Positions 1 through 5,633 of a stretch of 5,837 nucleotides of DNA are shown one piece after another. Source of the stretch: Paracoccaceae bacterium (GTDB lineage Bacteria > Pseudomonadota > Alphaproteobacteria > Rhodobacterales > Rhodobacteraceae). The DNA lies in the NCBI GenBank assembly GCA_015485015.1, contig WFUK01000431.1, positions 1 to 5,837 of the forward strand, in the 5' to 3' direction. The notes under the pieces were generated by a model. That model did no database searches and was not told the origin of the DNA. It saw only the letters and a list, made by a program, of their open reading frames with translations. Position 1 is the first letter of the stretch; each line of letters opens with the position of its first letter. Both the position numbers and the translations under genes were made by a program.

Positions 1-933
1 GCCTACGGGCTGGGCGCGGCCACGGTTGGCCCTGCCCTTGCCGCCGCTGGCGTGAAGCGGTTTTTTGTGGCGCAGGCCGAGGAGGCGGTTTCCCTGCGCA
101 CCGCCCTTGGCCCCGAGCCCGAGATCTATAATTTCAGCGGCTTGATGGCGGGGGACGATGAGGCCATCACCAAGCACGGCATGATTCCGGTGCTGAATTC
201 CGCCCGGCAAGTCAAAGCCTTTGCCAAAGACCATGCCGGCCGCCCTTGTGGTATCCAGCTGGATAGCGGCATGAATCGTCTCGGCATGGAGCCGCTGGAA
301 GCCGCCTCGGTGGCGCTGGATATTGCAGCGCTGAAGCCCGATCTGGTGATGAGCCATCTGGCCTGCGCCGATGAGCCGCTGCACCCGATGAACGCCGCCC
401 AGCTCGCCGCCTTTAGCGCCATGACCTTTGCCATGCCCGCCCGACGCAAAGCGCTAAGCGCCACGGGCGGCATTCTGCTCGGCGCGCCGTTTCACTTTGA
501 TCTGACCCGCCCGGGCATCGGGCTTTATGGCGGCGAACCGTTTAAGGCGGCCAAGCCCGTGGTGCAGTTGGATCTTCCGGTGGTGCAGGTGCGCGATGTG
601 CTGCCCGGCGAGACCGTGGGCTATGGTGCCGCGTGGATCGCCACCCGCCCCAGCAAAATCGCCACCGTTTCCAGCGGCTATGCGGATGGCATCCTGCGCG
701 CCGCCAAGGGATTTTGCCTTTATGCTGGCCCCACCCCCTGCCCCGTGGTGGGCCGCATCTCGATGGATCTGATCACGGTAGATGTAACCGACCTTAAGGA
801 GGTGCCGCCAAGCCTGAGCCTGCTGAATGCCACCCAGACCGTGGATGTGCTGGCGCAAAAAGCCGGCACCATCGGCTATGAAATCCTCACCAGCCTTGGC
901 CATCGCTATAATCGGCGCTATACTGAAGGCTAG
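1..933 (+). CDS. alr: Alanine racemase, 5'-truncated by the window edge
   Basis: PLP-dependent cytoplasmic enzyme converting L-alanine to D-alanine for peptidoglycan precursors. The frame is open from base 1, so 310 codons are visible of a family length near 350-370; the GTG at 52 is internal. The window opens with AYGLG, the end of the K-A-(N/D)-A-Y-G cofactor motif, so the PLP lysine codon should lie three codons upstream. Other motifs, counted from base 1: LDSGMNRLG (about 87-95), HLACADEP (119-126), RPGIGLYG (170-177), VGYGAAW (206-212), GYADG with the likely second catalytic base Tyr227 (bases 679-681), GRISMD (251-256), and the C-terminal YEILTSLG. The family's usual ANSAG phosphate-binding stretch reads SATGG here, keeping a hydroxyl residue but losing the Asn. 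The stop is TAG at 931-933, 15 bases before the next gene, suggesting cotranscription. The function is secure; the missing N-terminus cannot be described. Confidence 0.97.
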   Translation, partial: AYGLGAATVGPALAAAGVKRFFVAQAEEAVSLRTALGPEPEIYNFSGLMAGDDEAITKHGMIPVLNSARQVKAFAKDHAGRPCGIQLDSGMNRLGMEPLEAASVALDIAALKPDLVMSHLACADEPLHPMNAAQLAAFSAMTFAMPARRKALSATGGILLGAPFHFDLTRPGIGLYGGEPFKAAKPVVQLDLPVVQVRDVLPGETVGYGAAWIATRPSKIATVSSGYADGILRAAKGFCLYAGPTPCPVVGRISMDLITVDVTDLKEVPPSLSLLNATQTVDVLAQKAGTIGYEILTSLGHRYNRRYTEG

Positions 934-948
934 CCTCGGGAGGCCCCC

Positions 949-1311
949 ATGGAAGATATTATTGCCGTTGCCCGCGTGCTTGTCGCCCTTGCCTTTTATA
1001 CCACCGCCTATATTTTGCCGTTGGTGCTGGCGCTCGGCGCGGCTATTCGCATGGCGCTGCGCTGGCATTCCAGCTGGCGGCTTATCAGTGCCGCCCTGCT
1101 GGCCGCCTTGCCGCAAGCCTATCTAATAAGCACCGGCGCATCGCAAAACATCGCGTTTTTCATCGGCACAGCCCTTACGGTAATTGGTGCCATTCTCTAT
1201 ATTTTCGCCACGCGCGGGCATCGGAGCGGCCCAAGACCGCTGCTTGAAATAGCGCTTTTGCTTGTCGTGCTGGTTTACACGGTTGTGAATGTCAGCTGGG
1301 TTGTCGGATAG
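949..1311 (+). CDS. Unidentified small integral membrane protein, four predicted helices
   Basis: I do not recognise a family. The 120-residue product is very hydrophobic, with four likely transmembrane segments at about 8-33, 44-62, 66-88 and 98-118. The loop between helices 1 and 2 (RMALRWHSSWR, 34-44) and that between helices 3 and 4 (RGHRSGPR, 89-96) are strongly basic, while the N-terminus is acidic (MED). By the positive-inside rule both loops face the cytoplasm and both termini face the periplasm. There are no cysteines, no nucleotide-binding motif and no cleavable signal peptide. The start is well supported: GGGAGG at 938-943 lies five bases before the ATG. It follows alr by 15 bases and precedes mlaE by 55, so it may be cotranscribed with either. 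Good ribosome binding site, coherent topology and operonic spacing make it a real gene; a role in envelope or lipid handling would be only a guess from its neighbours. Confidence 0.82.
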   Translation: MEDIIAVARVLVALAFYTTAYILPLVLALGAAIRMALRWHSSWRLISAALLAALPQAYLISTGASQNIAFFIGTALTVIGAILYIFATRGHRSGPRPLLEIALLLVVLVYTVVNVSWVVG

Positions 1312-1366
1312 CTTGCCAAACCGCCCCACATTGCTTACCTCTGTCCAGACCCTTTCGTGAGGCCCC
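1312..1366 (+). other. Short intergenic gap before mlaE; no convincing promoter or terminator
   Basis: These 55 bases hold no hairpin followed by a T-run. GAGG at 1359-1362, four bases before the ATG at 1367, is the probable ribosome binding site of mlaE. TTGCCA at 1313-1318 resembles a -35 box, but the hexamer 17 bases downstream (TACCTC) is a poor -10 match, so no promoter is called here. Confidence 0.5.
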
Positions 1367-2161
1367 ATGCTGGCACTAAACTACATCTTCGAGGCGCTGG
1401 CCTCCATTGGCCGCTCCACGCTGGCGCTTTTTGCCAGCGTCGGGCGGCTGGTGATCTTTGCCGCATCGGCGCTTTCCCACATGCTGCGCGCGCCGTTTTA
1501 CCCGCGCGAACTGGCGGCGCAATTGCTGAAGATCGGCTATTTCTCCTTGCCCGTAGTGGGGCTGACCACGCTCTTCACCGGTGGCGCGCTGGCGCTGCAA
1601 ATATATGCGGGCGGCGCAAGGTTTAACGCCGAAAGCGTGGTGCCGAGCATTGTCGCCATCGGCATGGTGCGCGAGCTGGGACCGGTGCTGGCCGGCCTCA
1701 TGGTCGCGGGCCGTGTGGGGGCCAGCATTGCGGCTGAAATCGGCACCATGAAGGTGACCGAGCAGATCGACGCCCTGACCACGCTTTCGACCAATCCGAT
1801 GAAATACCTCGTGGTGCCGCGCCTCCTCGCCGCTACCATCGCCATGCCGCTTTTGGTGCTGATCGGCAATATCATCGGCATCTTTGGCGGCTTTCTCGTA
1901 GGCACCTTGCGGCTGGATTTTAACGCCGCCGCCTATATCAACAACACGGTGGATTTTATGGAAGCGGGCGATGTGACCTCGGGCCTGATCAAGGCGGCGG
2001 TTTTTGGCTTTATCGTGGCGCTGATGGGCACCTATAGCGGCTTTCATTCGGGGCGCGGCGCGCAGGGTGTGGGGCAGGCCACCACCAATGCCGTGGTCTC
2101 GGCCTCGATCCTGATCCTCGCCAGCAATTATCTTTTGACCGAACTGTTATTCTCCGCATGA
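1367..2161 (+). CDS. mlaE: MlaE-type ABC transporter permease (phospholipid transport)
   Basis: Inner-membrane permease of the MlaE family (Pfam MlaE/YrbE), which pairs with an MlaF ATPase and an MCE protein to move phospholipids between inner and outer membranes. The 264 residues match the usual length (about 260). The family hallmark is intact: RELGPVLAGLMVAGRVG at 102-118, AAEIGTM at 122-128 and EQIDAL at 132-137. A second conserved stretch (GYSG-type, then GAQGVGQATTNAVV) lies at about 221-244. The N-terminal 40 residues look like the membrane-peripheral elbow helix; hydrophobic segments follow at about 57-80, 91-115, 150-180, 205-224 and 244-262. The start has GAGG four bases upstream, and the stop TGA at 2159-2161 overlaps the mlaF ATG (ATGA), so the two proteins are translationally coupled. 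Family and role are secure; the exact substrate and transport direction are inferred from the Mla system. Confidence 0.95.
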   Translation: MLALNYIFEALASIGRSTLALFASVGRLVIFAASALSHMLRAPFYPRELAAQLLKIGYFSLPVVGLTTLFTGGALALQIYAGGARFNAESVVPSIVAIGMVRELGPVLAGLMVAGRVGASIAAEIGTMKVTEQIDALTTLSTNPMKYLVVPRLLAATIAMPLLVLIGNIIGIFGGFLVGTLRLDFNAAAYINNTVDFMEAGDVTSGLIKAAVFGFIVALMGTYSGFHSGRGAQGVGQATTNAVVSASILILASNYLLTELLFSA

Positions 2162-2913
2162 GCGCGCCAGCCAAAATCGCCCTGAACGGGGTTATGAAAG
2201 CCTTTGACCGCAATGAAGTGCTGCGCGGGGTGGATTTGAGTGTGGATAAAGGCAGCTCGCTGGTGGTGATTGGTGGCTCCGGCACCGGCAAATCCGTGCT
2301 GCTGAAATGCATCCTCGGGATCGTTACGCCGGATGCGGGCGAGATACTGATCGACGGCGCGGCGCTGAATAACCGCGAAGACTTTCTCAGCCATTTTGGT
2401 ATGCTTTTCCAAGGTGGCGCGCTGTTTGACAGCCTCCCTGTCTGGCACAATGTCGCCTTCCGCCTGCGCCAAGGCAAAGCCAAGCTCGGCAAAGCCGACG
2501 CCCAGGAGCTGGCGATAGAAAAGCTGCGCCGCGTTGGCCTGAAGCCCGAGGTCGCCTTCCAATTCCCCGCCGAGCTTTCCGGCGGTATGCAAAAACGGGT
2601 GGGCTTGGCGCGCGCGATTGCCTCCGAACCCTCGGTGATATTTTTCGACGAACCCACCACGGGTCTGGATCCGATCATGGCGGGGGTGATTAACGAGCTG
2701 ATCCGCGAGATCGTGGTGGACCTCGGCGCGACCGCCATCACCATCACCCACGACATGAGCTCTGTGCGCGCCATAGCCGACCATGTGGCCATGCTGCATG
2801 CAGGCAAGGTGCGCTGGCACGGGCCGGTGGCGGATATTGATACCTCGGGCGATGCTTATGTGGACCAGTTTATCAATGGCCGGGCTGATGGGCCGATCGA
2901 GAGTGTGCGGTGA
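2158..2913 (+). CDS. mlaF: MlaF-type ABC transporter ATPase
   Basis: Cytoplasmic ATPase subunit that powers the MlaE permease. All ABC elements are present in the 251 residues: Walker A GGSGTGKS (39-46), Q-loop Gln85 in MLFQGGALFDSL (82-93; the QGGALFDSL run is typical of the MlaF subfamily), signature LSGGMQKR (140-147), Walker B VIFFDEP with Glu165 (160-166), D-loop GLD (169-171) and switch His198 in THD. The protein closes with QFINGRADGP (237-246), matching the conserved C-terminal segment of MlaF, but stops five residues later. The E. coli protein is about 269 residues and carries a longer tail that reaches the neighbouring subunit. No strong Shine-Dalgarno precedes the ATG; the ATGA overlap implies start by termination-reinitiation from mlaE. 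No MlaB (STAS), MlaD (MCE) or MlaC gene follows in this window, so those partners must be encoded elsewhere or differ. Confidence 0.95.
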   Translation: MSAPAKIALNGVMKAFDRNEVLRGVDLSVDKGSSLVVIGGSGTGKSVLLKCILGIVTPDAGEILIDGAALNNREDFLSHFGMLFQGGALFDSLPVWHNVAFRLRQGKAKLGKADAQELAIEKLRRVGLKPEVAFQFPAELSGGMQKRVGLARAIASEPSVIFFDEPTTGLDPIMAGVINELIREIVVDLGATAITITHDMSSVRAIADHVAMLHAGKVRWHGPVADIDTSGDAYVDQFINGRADGPIESVR

Positions 2914-2914
2914 T

Positions 2915-2939
2915 GGTGGGGTGAAACCCCACCCTACAT
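2915..2939 (-). repeat. REP-like unit 1: 8-bp hairpin just after the mlaF stop
   Basis: GGTGGGGT (2915-2922) pairs perfectly with ACCCCACC (2926-2933) around the three-base loop GAA; the stem begins one base after the mlaF TGA. Read on the minus strand, the unit is ATGTAG followed by the hairpin. As RNA from the + strand this stable stem could protect the mlaF 3' end or weaken readthrough, but no T-run follows (CTACATCTTG), so it is not called an intrinsic terminator. Confidence 0.7.
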
Positions 2940-2964
2940 CTTGAATAATCGGCTATGGTGCCAA

Positions 2965-2992
2965 ATGTAGGGTGCGTGGCCCTCCACGCACC
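2965..2992 (+). repeat. REP-like unit 2: 9-bp hairpin just before the PqiA-like gene
   Basis: ATGTAG (2965-2970) is followed by GGTGCGTGG (2971-2979), the loop CCCT, and the perfect complement CCACGCACC (2984-2992). The head is identical to that of unit 1 but the stem interior and loop differ, suggesting two subtypes of one repeat family. The stem ends three bases before the Shine-Dalgarno of the next gene, so it lies in that gene's 5' leader if transcription reads through from mlaF. Confidence 0.7.
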
Positions 2993-2995
2993 ACC

Positions 2996-3000
2996 AAGGA
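2996..3000 (+). promoter_or_regulatory. Ribosome binding site of the PqiA-like gene, abutting a hairpin
   Basis: AAGGA sits six bases before the ATG at 3007 and fixes that start. It begins only four positions after the end of the 9-bp stem at 2971-2992, so hairpin folding could influence ribosome access; this is inference from spacing. Confidence 0.6.
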
Positions 3001-3006
3001 AATAAA

Positions 3007-3453
3007 ATGACCCTCCGCCTCCTCAACCTCTCCCTCTTCCTCCTCTTCCCCATCGCATGGTTCGCCCCCATGGCCCGCGCAGGGCTCATAAAACTGTGGT
3101 TCTTTGATCTCACCGAGCTTTCCGTGATCTCCTCGCTTGGCTCGCTCTGGGAGACCGATATATTCCTCGCCATGCTGGTGGCCTTCTTTGCCCTGATTGC
3201 GCCGATGCTCAAAACCACCCTGCTCGCCGCCATGCATTTTGGCCTGCTTGGCAACAATATGCTGCCTGCCCTTGGCATCCTTGGCAAGCTCGCCATGGCC
3301 GATATCTTCTTGATTGCGCTTTATATCGTGCTGGCCAAAGGCGTGGGTGTGGGCGTGGTTGAAACCGCTTGGGGCCTTTATCTATTTACCTTTTGCGTGC
3401 TACTCTCTTTGCTGATCACCGAGCTTACGAAGCACCAAATCAAAGCGCAATAA
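3007..3453 (+). CDS. PqiA-like (paraquat-inducible protein A family) membrane protein, single domain
   Basis: Inner-membrane protein matching one PqiA domain. PqiA and LetA are the membrane partners of the tunnel-forming MCE proteins PqiB and LetB in lipid transport to the outer membrane. The best family evidence is the second half: LGKLAMADIFLIALYIVLAKG (about 92-112, matching the usual LG-W-M-D-F pattern), then a hydrophobic segment at 120-138. Likely helices are at 4-20, 52-76, 96-112 and 120-139. At 148 residues it is about one third of E. coli PqiA, which has two such domains. The CxxC zinc-ribbon motifs of long PqiA/LetA proteins are absent; the only cysteine is Cys130, inside a helix. 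AAGGA six bases upstream supports the start. The TAA stop shares a base with the next ATG (TAATG). Family fairly sure; a partner MCE protein is not encoded here, and the family name does not demonstrate a paraquat response. Confidence 0.88.
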   Translation: MTLRLLNLSLFLLFPIAWFAPMARAGLIKLWFFDLTELSVISSLGSLWETDIFLAMLVAFFALIAPMLKTTLLAAMHFGLLGNNMLPALGILGKLAMADIFLIALYIVLAKGVGVGVVETAWGLYLFTFCVLLSLLITELTKHQIKAQ

Positions 3454-4244
3454 TGCATATATATCTCATCAACCTTGCCCGCCGGCCAGATCGGCTCGCC
3501 GAAATGGACGCCGAGATCAGTGCCCTTGGCCTGCGCTATACCCGCATCGATGCGGTTGACGGAGCGGCGTCTTCGCTGGGCCAGCCAGAAAACCACCCTA
3601 TATCTACCGCTGCTTATGCGTGCTATTTAAGCCATATCCGGGCCTATCAGGCTTTTCTAAAGAGCGGTGATCCGCATTGCGTCATTATGGAAGATGATGT
3701 GGCGCTTTCGCCCCGCCTTCCAAAGGCTCTTTCGCAACTGGAGCTTTTCACCGATGAAAACGCCATTATCCGACTGGAAGCGCCAACAAACCAAAACTTT
3801 ATGCGCCCGAGCTATTGCAAGCCCAAACCAGAATTTTCCGAAAACGGATTTTCGACCTACGACCTTTTTGGCAAATCAAACGGCACCGGTGCATTTATTA
3901 TTTCCCGCGCCATGGCCAAGATCATGGTTAGCCGAAACGCCACACCTGTTTTGCCCATAGATGTCCGCCTTTTTCACCCGCGCCGCGCCAATTTCCCGGG
4001 TTTCACCATTTTGCAAATCAATCCGGCACTGGCCATCCAGCGGCGGGTTTTGAACGCGAGAACCGATAGCGATATCCGGTTTGGAATGCGCCCCGTTCCC
4101 CCATCTTATCCCGGCCAGTATTTGGTGCGAAATATGTGGAAGAACCTGCATTTTGTTCTGCGCAATCTTGCCCGCCCAATCCGGCTTAGCCGCAGCTTCC
4201 CTTTTGCCAATGATAAGGGCATTCCACCCGTCGGAGACCATTAA
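3453..4244 (+). CDS. Glycosyltransferase family 25 (LPS/LOS-type) protein
   Basis: Probable nucleotide-sugar-dependent glycosyltransferase of family GT25, whose members commonly extend lipopolysaccharide or lipooligosaccharide on the cytoplasmic side. Visible motifs in the 263 residues: the N-terminal IYLINLARRPDR (2-13), SHIRAYQAFL (60-69), the metal/nucleotide-sugar acidic motif VIMEDDV (77-83, EDD at 80-82), NGTGAFIISRAMA (143-155), and LPID with Asp170. No signal peptide or transmembrane helix is apparent; the C-terminal 35 residues are basic and may contact membrane. ATG 3453 is chosen because family similarity begins at once there; the frame stays open upstream to a TTG at 3369 inside the PqiA-like gene, but those codons look unlike the family. 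No strong Shine-Dalgarno is seen, so TAATG reinitiation is likely. The core is AT-richer than the neighbours (144 G+C in 300 at 3601-3900), suggesting later acquisition. Acceptor and sugar are unknown. Confidence 0.9.
   Translation: MHIYLINLARRPDRLAEMDAEISALGLRYTRIDAVDGAASSLGQPENHPISTAAYACYLSHIRAYQAFLKSGDPHCVIMEDDVALSPRLPKALSQLELFTDENAIIRLEAPTNQNFMRPSYCKPKPEFSENGFSTYDLFGKSNGTGAFIISRAMAKIMVSRNATPVLPIDVRLFHPRRANFPGFTILQINPALAIQRRVLNARTDSDIRFGMRPVPPSYPGQYLVRNMWKNLHFVLRNLARPIRLSRSFPFANDKGIPPVGDH
4233..4236 (+). promoter_or_regulatory. Ribosome binding site of radA inside the glycosyltransferase gene
   Basis: GGAG lies eight bases before the radA ATG at 4245 and within the last codons of the GT25 gene, whose TAA directly abuts that ATG (TAAATG). 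The placement supports coupled translation of the two genes and fixes the radA start. Confidence 0.6.
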
Positions 4245-5618
4245 ATGGCCAAGATAAAATCCACCTTCACCTGCACCGCCTGCGGCGCGGCTCATAAAAA
4301 ATGGCAGGGGCAATGCGAAAGCTGCCATGAGTGGAACACCATCCAAGAAGAGGTCGCGCTTTCTACCGGCCCGACAGGAAAATCGCTTGGCGGGGCCAAG
4401 GGGCGCAAGGTGGCGCTGTCTGATCTAAGCGCAACCGACGCCCCCCTGCCCCGCGCCAGCTGTGGCATTTCCGAATTTGACCGCGTGCTGGGCGGCGGCA
4501 TGGTGCCGGCCAGCGCCATCCTTGTGGGCGGTGATCCCGGCATTGGTAAATCCACCCTGCTGCTGCAAGCTGCCGCCGCCTTTGCCAAAAGCGGCCAGAA
4601 GGTGATCTATATTTCCGGCGAGGAAGCCGCGTCGCAAATCCGCATGCGCGCCCGCCGTCTTGGCGCTGCCGATGCCCCCGTGCAGCTCGCCGCCGAGACC
4701 AATCTTCGCGATATCCTCACCACACTAGACGCCGAGCGCCCCGCGCTGGCGATCATCGATTCCATCCAGACCATGTGGGCCGACCATGTCGATAGCGCCC
4801 CCGGTTCTGTATCCCAAGTGCGGGCCTGCGCCCATGAGCTAACGAGCTTTGCCAAGCGCAAAGGGGTGTCGGTGGTGCTGGTCGGGCATGTGACCAAAGA
4901 CGGCCAGATCGCGGGGCCGCGCGTGGTCGAGCATATGGTCGATACCGTGCTATATTTCGAGGGCGAGCGCGGGCATCAGTTCCGCATCCTGCGCGCGGTG
5001 AAAAACCGCTTTGGTCCGGCCGACGAGATCGGGGTATTTGAAATGACCGGCGAAGGGCTGGCCGAGGTCACCAACCCTTCAGCGCTGTTTTTGAGCGAGC
5101 GCGATAACCCTGCGCCGGGGGCGGTGGTATTTGCCGGGATTGAAGGCACGCGGCCGGTTTTGGTGGAAATTCAGGCGCTGGTCGCCCCCTCGCCCTTGGC
5201 CACGCCGCGCCGCGCGGTGGTGGGATGGGATAGCGCGCGCCTTGCGATGATTTTGGCAGTGCTGGATGCGCGCGCGGGCATCAGCTTTGCCGGCATGGAT
5301 GTGTATCTCAATATCGCGGGGGGGATGCGGATATCGGAACCGGCTGCCGATTTGGCGGTGGCGGCGGCGCTGATCTCGGCGCGGCAGGATAAAGCCATGC
5401 CACCCGATAGCGTTTGCTTTGGCGAAATCAGCCTGTCTGGCGCGCTCCGCCCGATTTCCCAGCCCGAAAATCGGCTGAAAGAAGCCGAAAAGCTCGGTTT
5501 TACCTCGGCTTTTGCACCTTCTTTGATGAAGACCGTGGGAGAATCAGGCATAAGCGTGCAAAAGTTCGATGATCTTTCGGGTTTCATTGATTCGTATTTT
5601 GGCGTAATAAGCGAATAA
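4245..5618 (+). CDS. radA: DNA repair protein RadA (Sms), complete
   Basis: RecA-related ATPase that processes recombination intermediates and promotes branch migration alongside RecA. The 457 residues match the usual length (about 450-460) and the three-part structure is complete. The N-terminal C4 zinc finger has Cys10, Cys13, Cys24 and Cys27. The ATPase core carries Walker A GDPGIGKS (96-103), preceded by the conserved EFDRVLGGG (77-85), and Walker B LAIIDSIQ (168-174, Asp172). The RadA-specific KNRFG motif is at 253-257. A C-terminal Lon-protease-like domain (about 285-457) includes DVYLNIAGG (352-360) and EPAADLAVAAAL (365-376) and is expected to be non-proteolytic. The start directly abuts the upstream stop with GGAG eight bases before it. 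cvpA follows after 15 bases; a radA-cvpA neighbourhood is one I recall from Rhodobacterales. No key residue is missing. Confidence 0.98.
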   Translation: MAKIKSTFTCTACGAAHKKWQGQCESCHEWNTIQEEVALSTGPTGKSLGGAKGRKVALSDLSATDAPLPRASCGISEFDRVLGGGMVPASAILVGGDPGIGKSTLLLQAAAAFAKSGQKVIYISGEEAASQIRMRARRLGAADAPVQLAAETNLRDILTTLDAERPALAIIDSIQTMWADHVDSAPGSVSQVRACAHELTSFAKRKGVSVVLVGHVTKDGQIAGPRVVEHMVDTVLYFEGERGHQFRILRAVKNRFGPADEIGVFEMTGEGLAEVTNPSALFLSERDNPAPGAVVFAGIEGTRPVLVEIQALVAPSPLATPRRAVVGWDSARLAMILAVLDARAGISFAGMDVYLNIAGGMRISEPAADLAVAAALISARQDKAMPPDSVCFGEISLSGALRPISQPENRLKEAEKLGFTSAFAPSLMKTVGESGISVQKFDDLSGFIDSYFGVISE

Positions 5619-5633
5619 ACAAGGATATTAGGC

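Larger units (their letters stand above)
2915..2992. repeat. REP-like inverted pair (BIME-like) between mlaF and the PqiA-like gene
   Basis: Nearly the whole mlaF/pqiA-like gap is made of two unequal palindromes facing each other. On its own strand each starts with the identical ten bases ATGTAGGGTG and continues into a GC-rich hairpin ending in CACCA. The heads are at 2965-2974 (+) and 2930-2939 (-), forming a perfect 10-base inverted repeat around a 25-base AT-richer centre (2940-2964). A GTAG tetranucleotide directly before a palindrome is the known layout of REP elements mobilised by RAYT (REP-associated tyrosine transposase) proteins, and an inverted pair is a BIME. Assignment to that class is inference: copy number cannot be seen from one locus, and no RAYT gene is in the window. 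Confidence 0.65.

Noticed and set aside
795..804. Near-perfect Shine-Dalgarno sequence TAAGGAGGTG inside alr
   Set aside because: It is explained by in-frame Lys-Glu-Val codons, and the nearest ATG (827) is over 20 bases away and opens a non-protein-like frame, so no internal start is supported.
454..1116. Long minus-strand open frame opposite alr and the small membrane protein gene (similar ones at 1376-2047, 2010-2807 and 5171-5692)
   Set aside because: Each lies opposite a gene with clear family motifs, has a low-complexity composition (rich in His, Gly, Arg, Ala or Ser) typical of antisense reading of GC-rich codons, and shows no domain or ribosome binding site.
1313..1341. Possible mlaE promoter (TTGCCA, 17 bases, TACCTC)
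   Set aside because: The -35 box is acceptable but the -10 is weak, and alphaproteobacterial promoters are hard to call from single hexamers.
2915..2940. Rho-independent terminator after mlaF
   Set aside because: The 8-bp GC stem is real, but it is followed by CTACATCTTG rather than a T-run, and the stem fits better as part of the repeat pair.
2941..2969. Possible promoter in the centre of the REP-like pair (TTGAAT, 17 bases, AATGTA)
   Set aside because: The -10 hexamer matches the consensus poorly and overlaps the repeat head; sequence alone does not support a promoter.
3369..3452. Upstream TTG start extending the glycosyltransferase by 28 residues
   Set aside because: The extra residues are an out-of-frame reading of the PqiA-like C-terminus and look unlike GT25 N-termini, whereas the INLARRPDR motif begins directly after ATG 3453.
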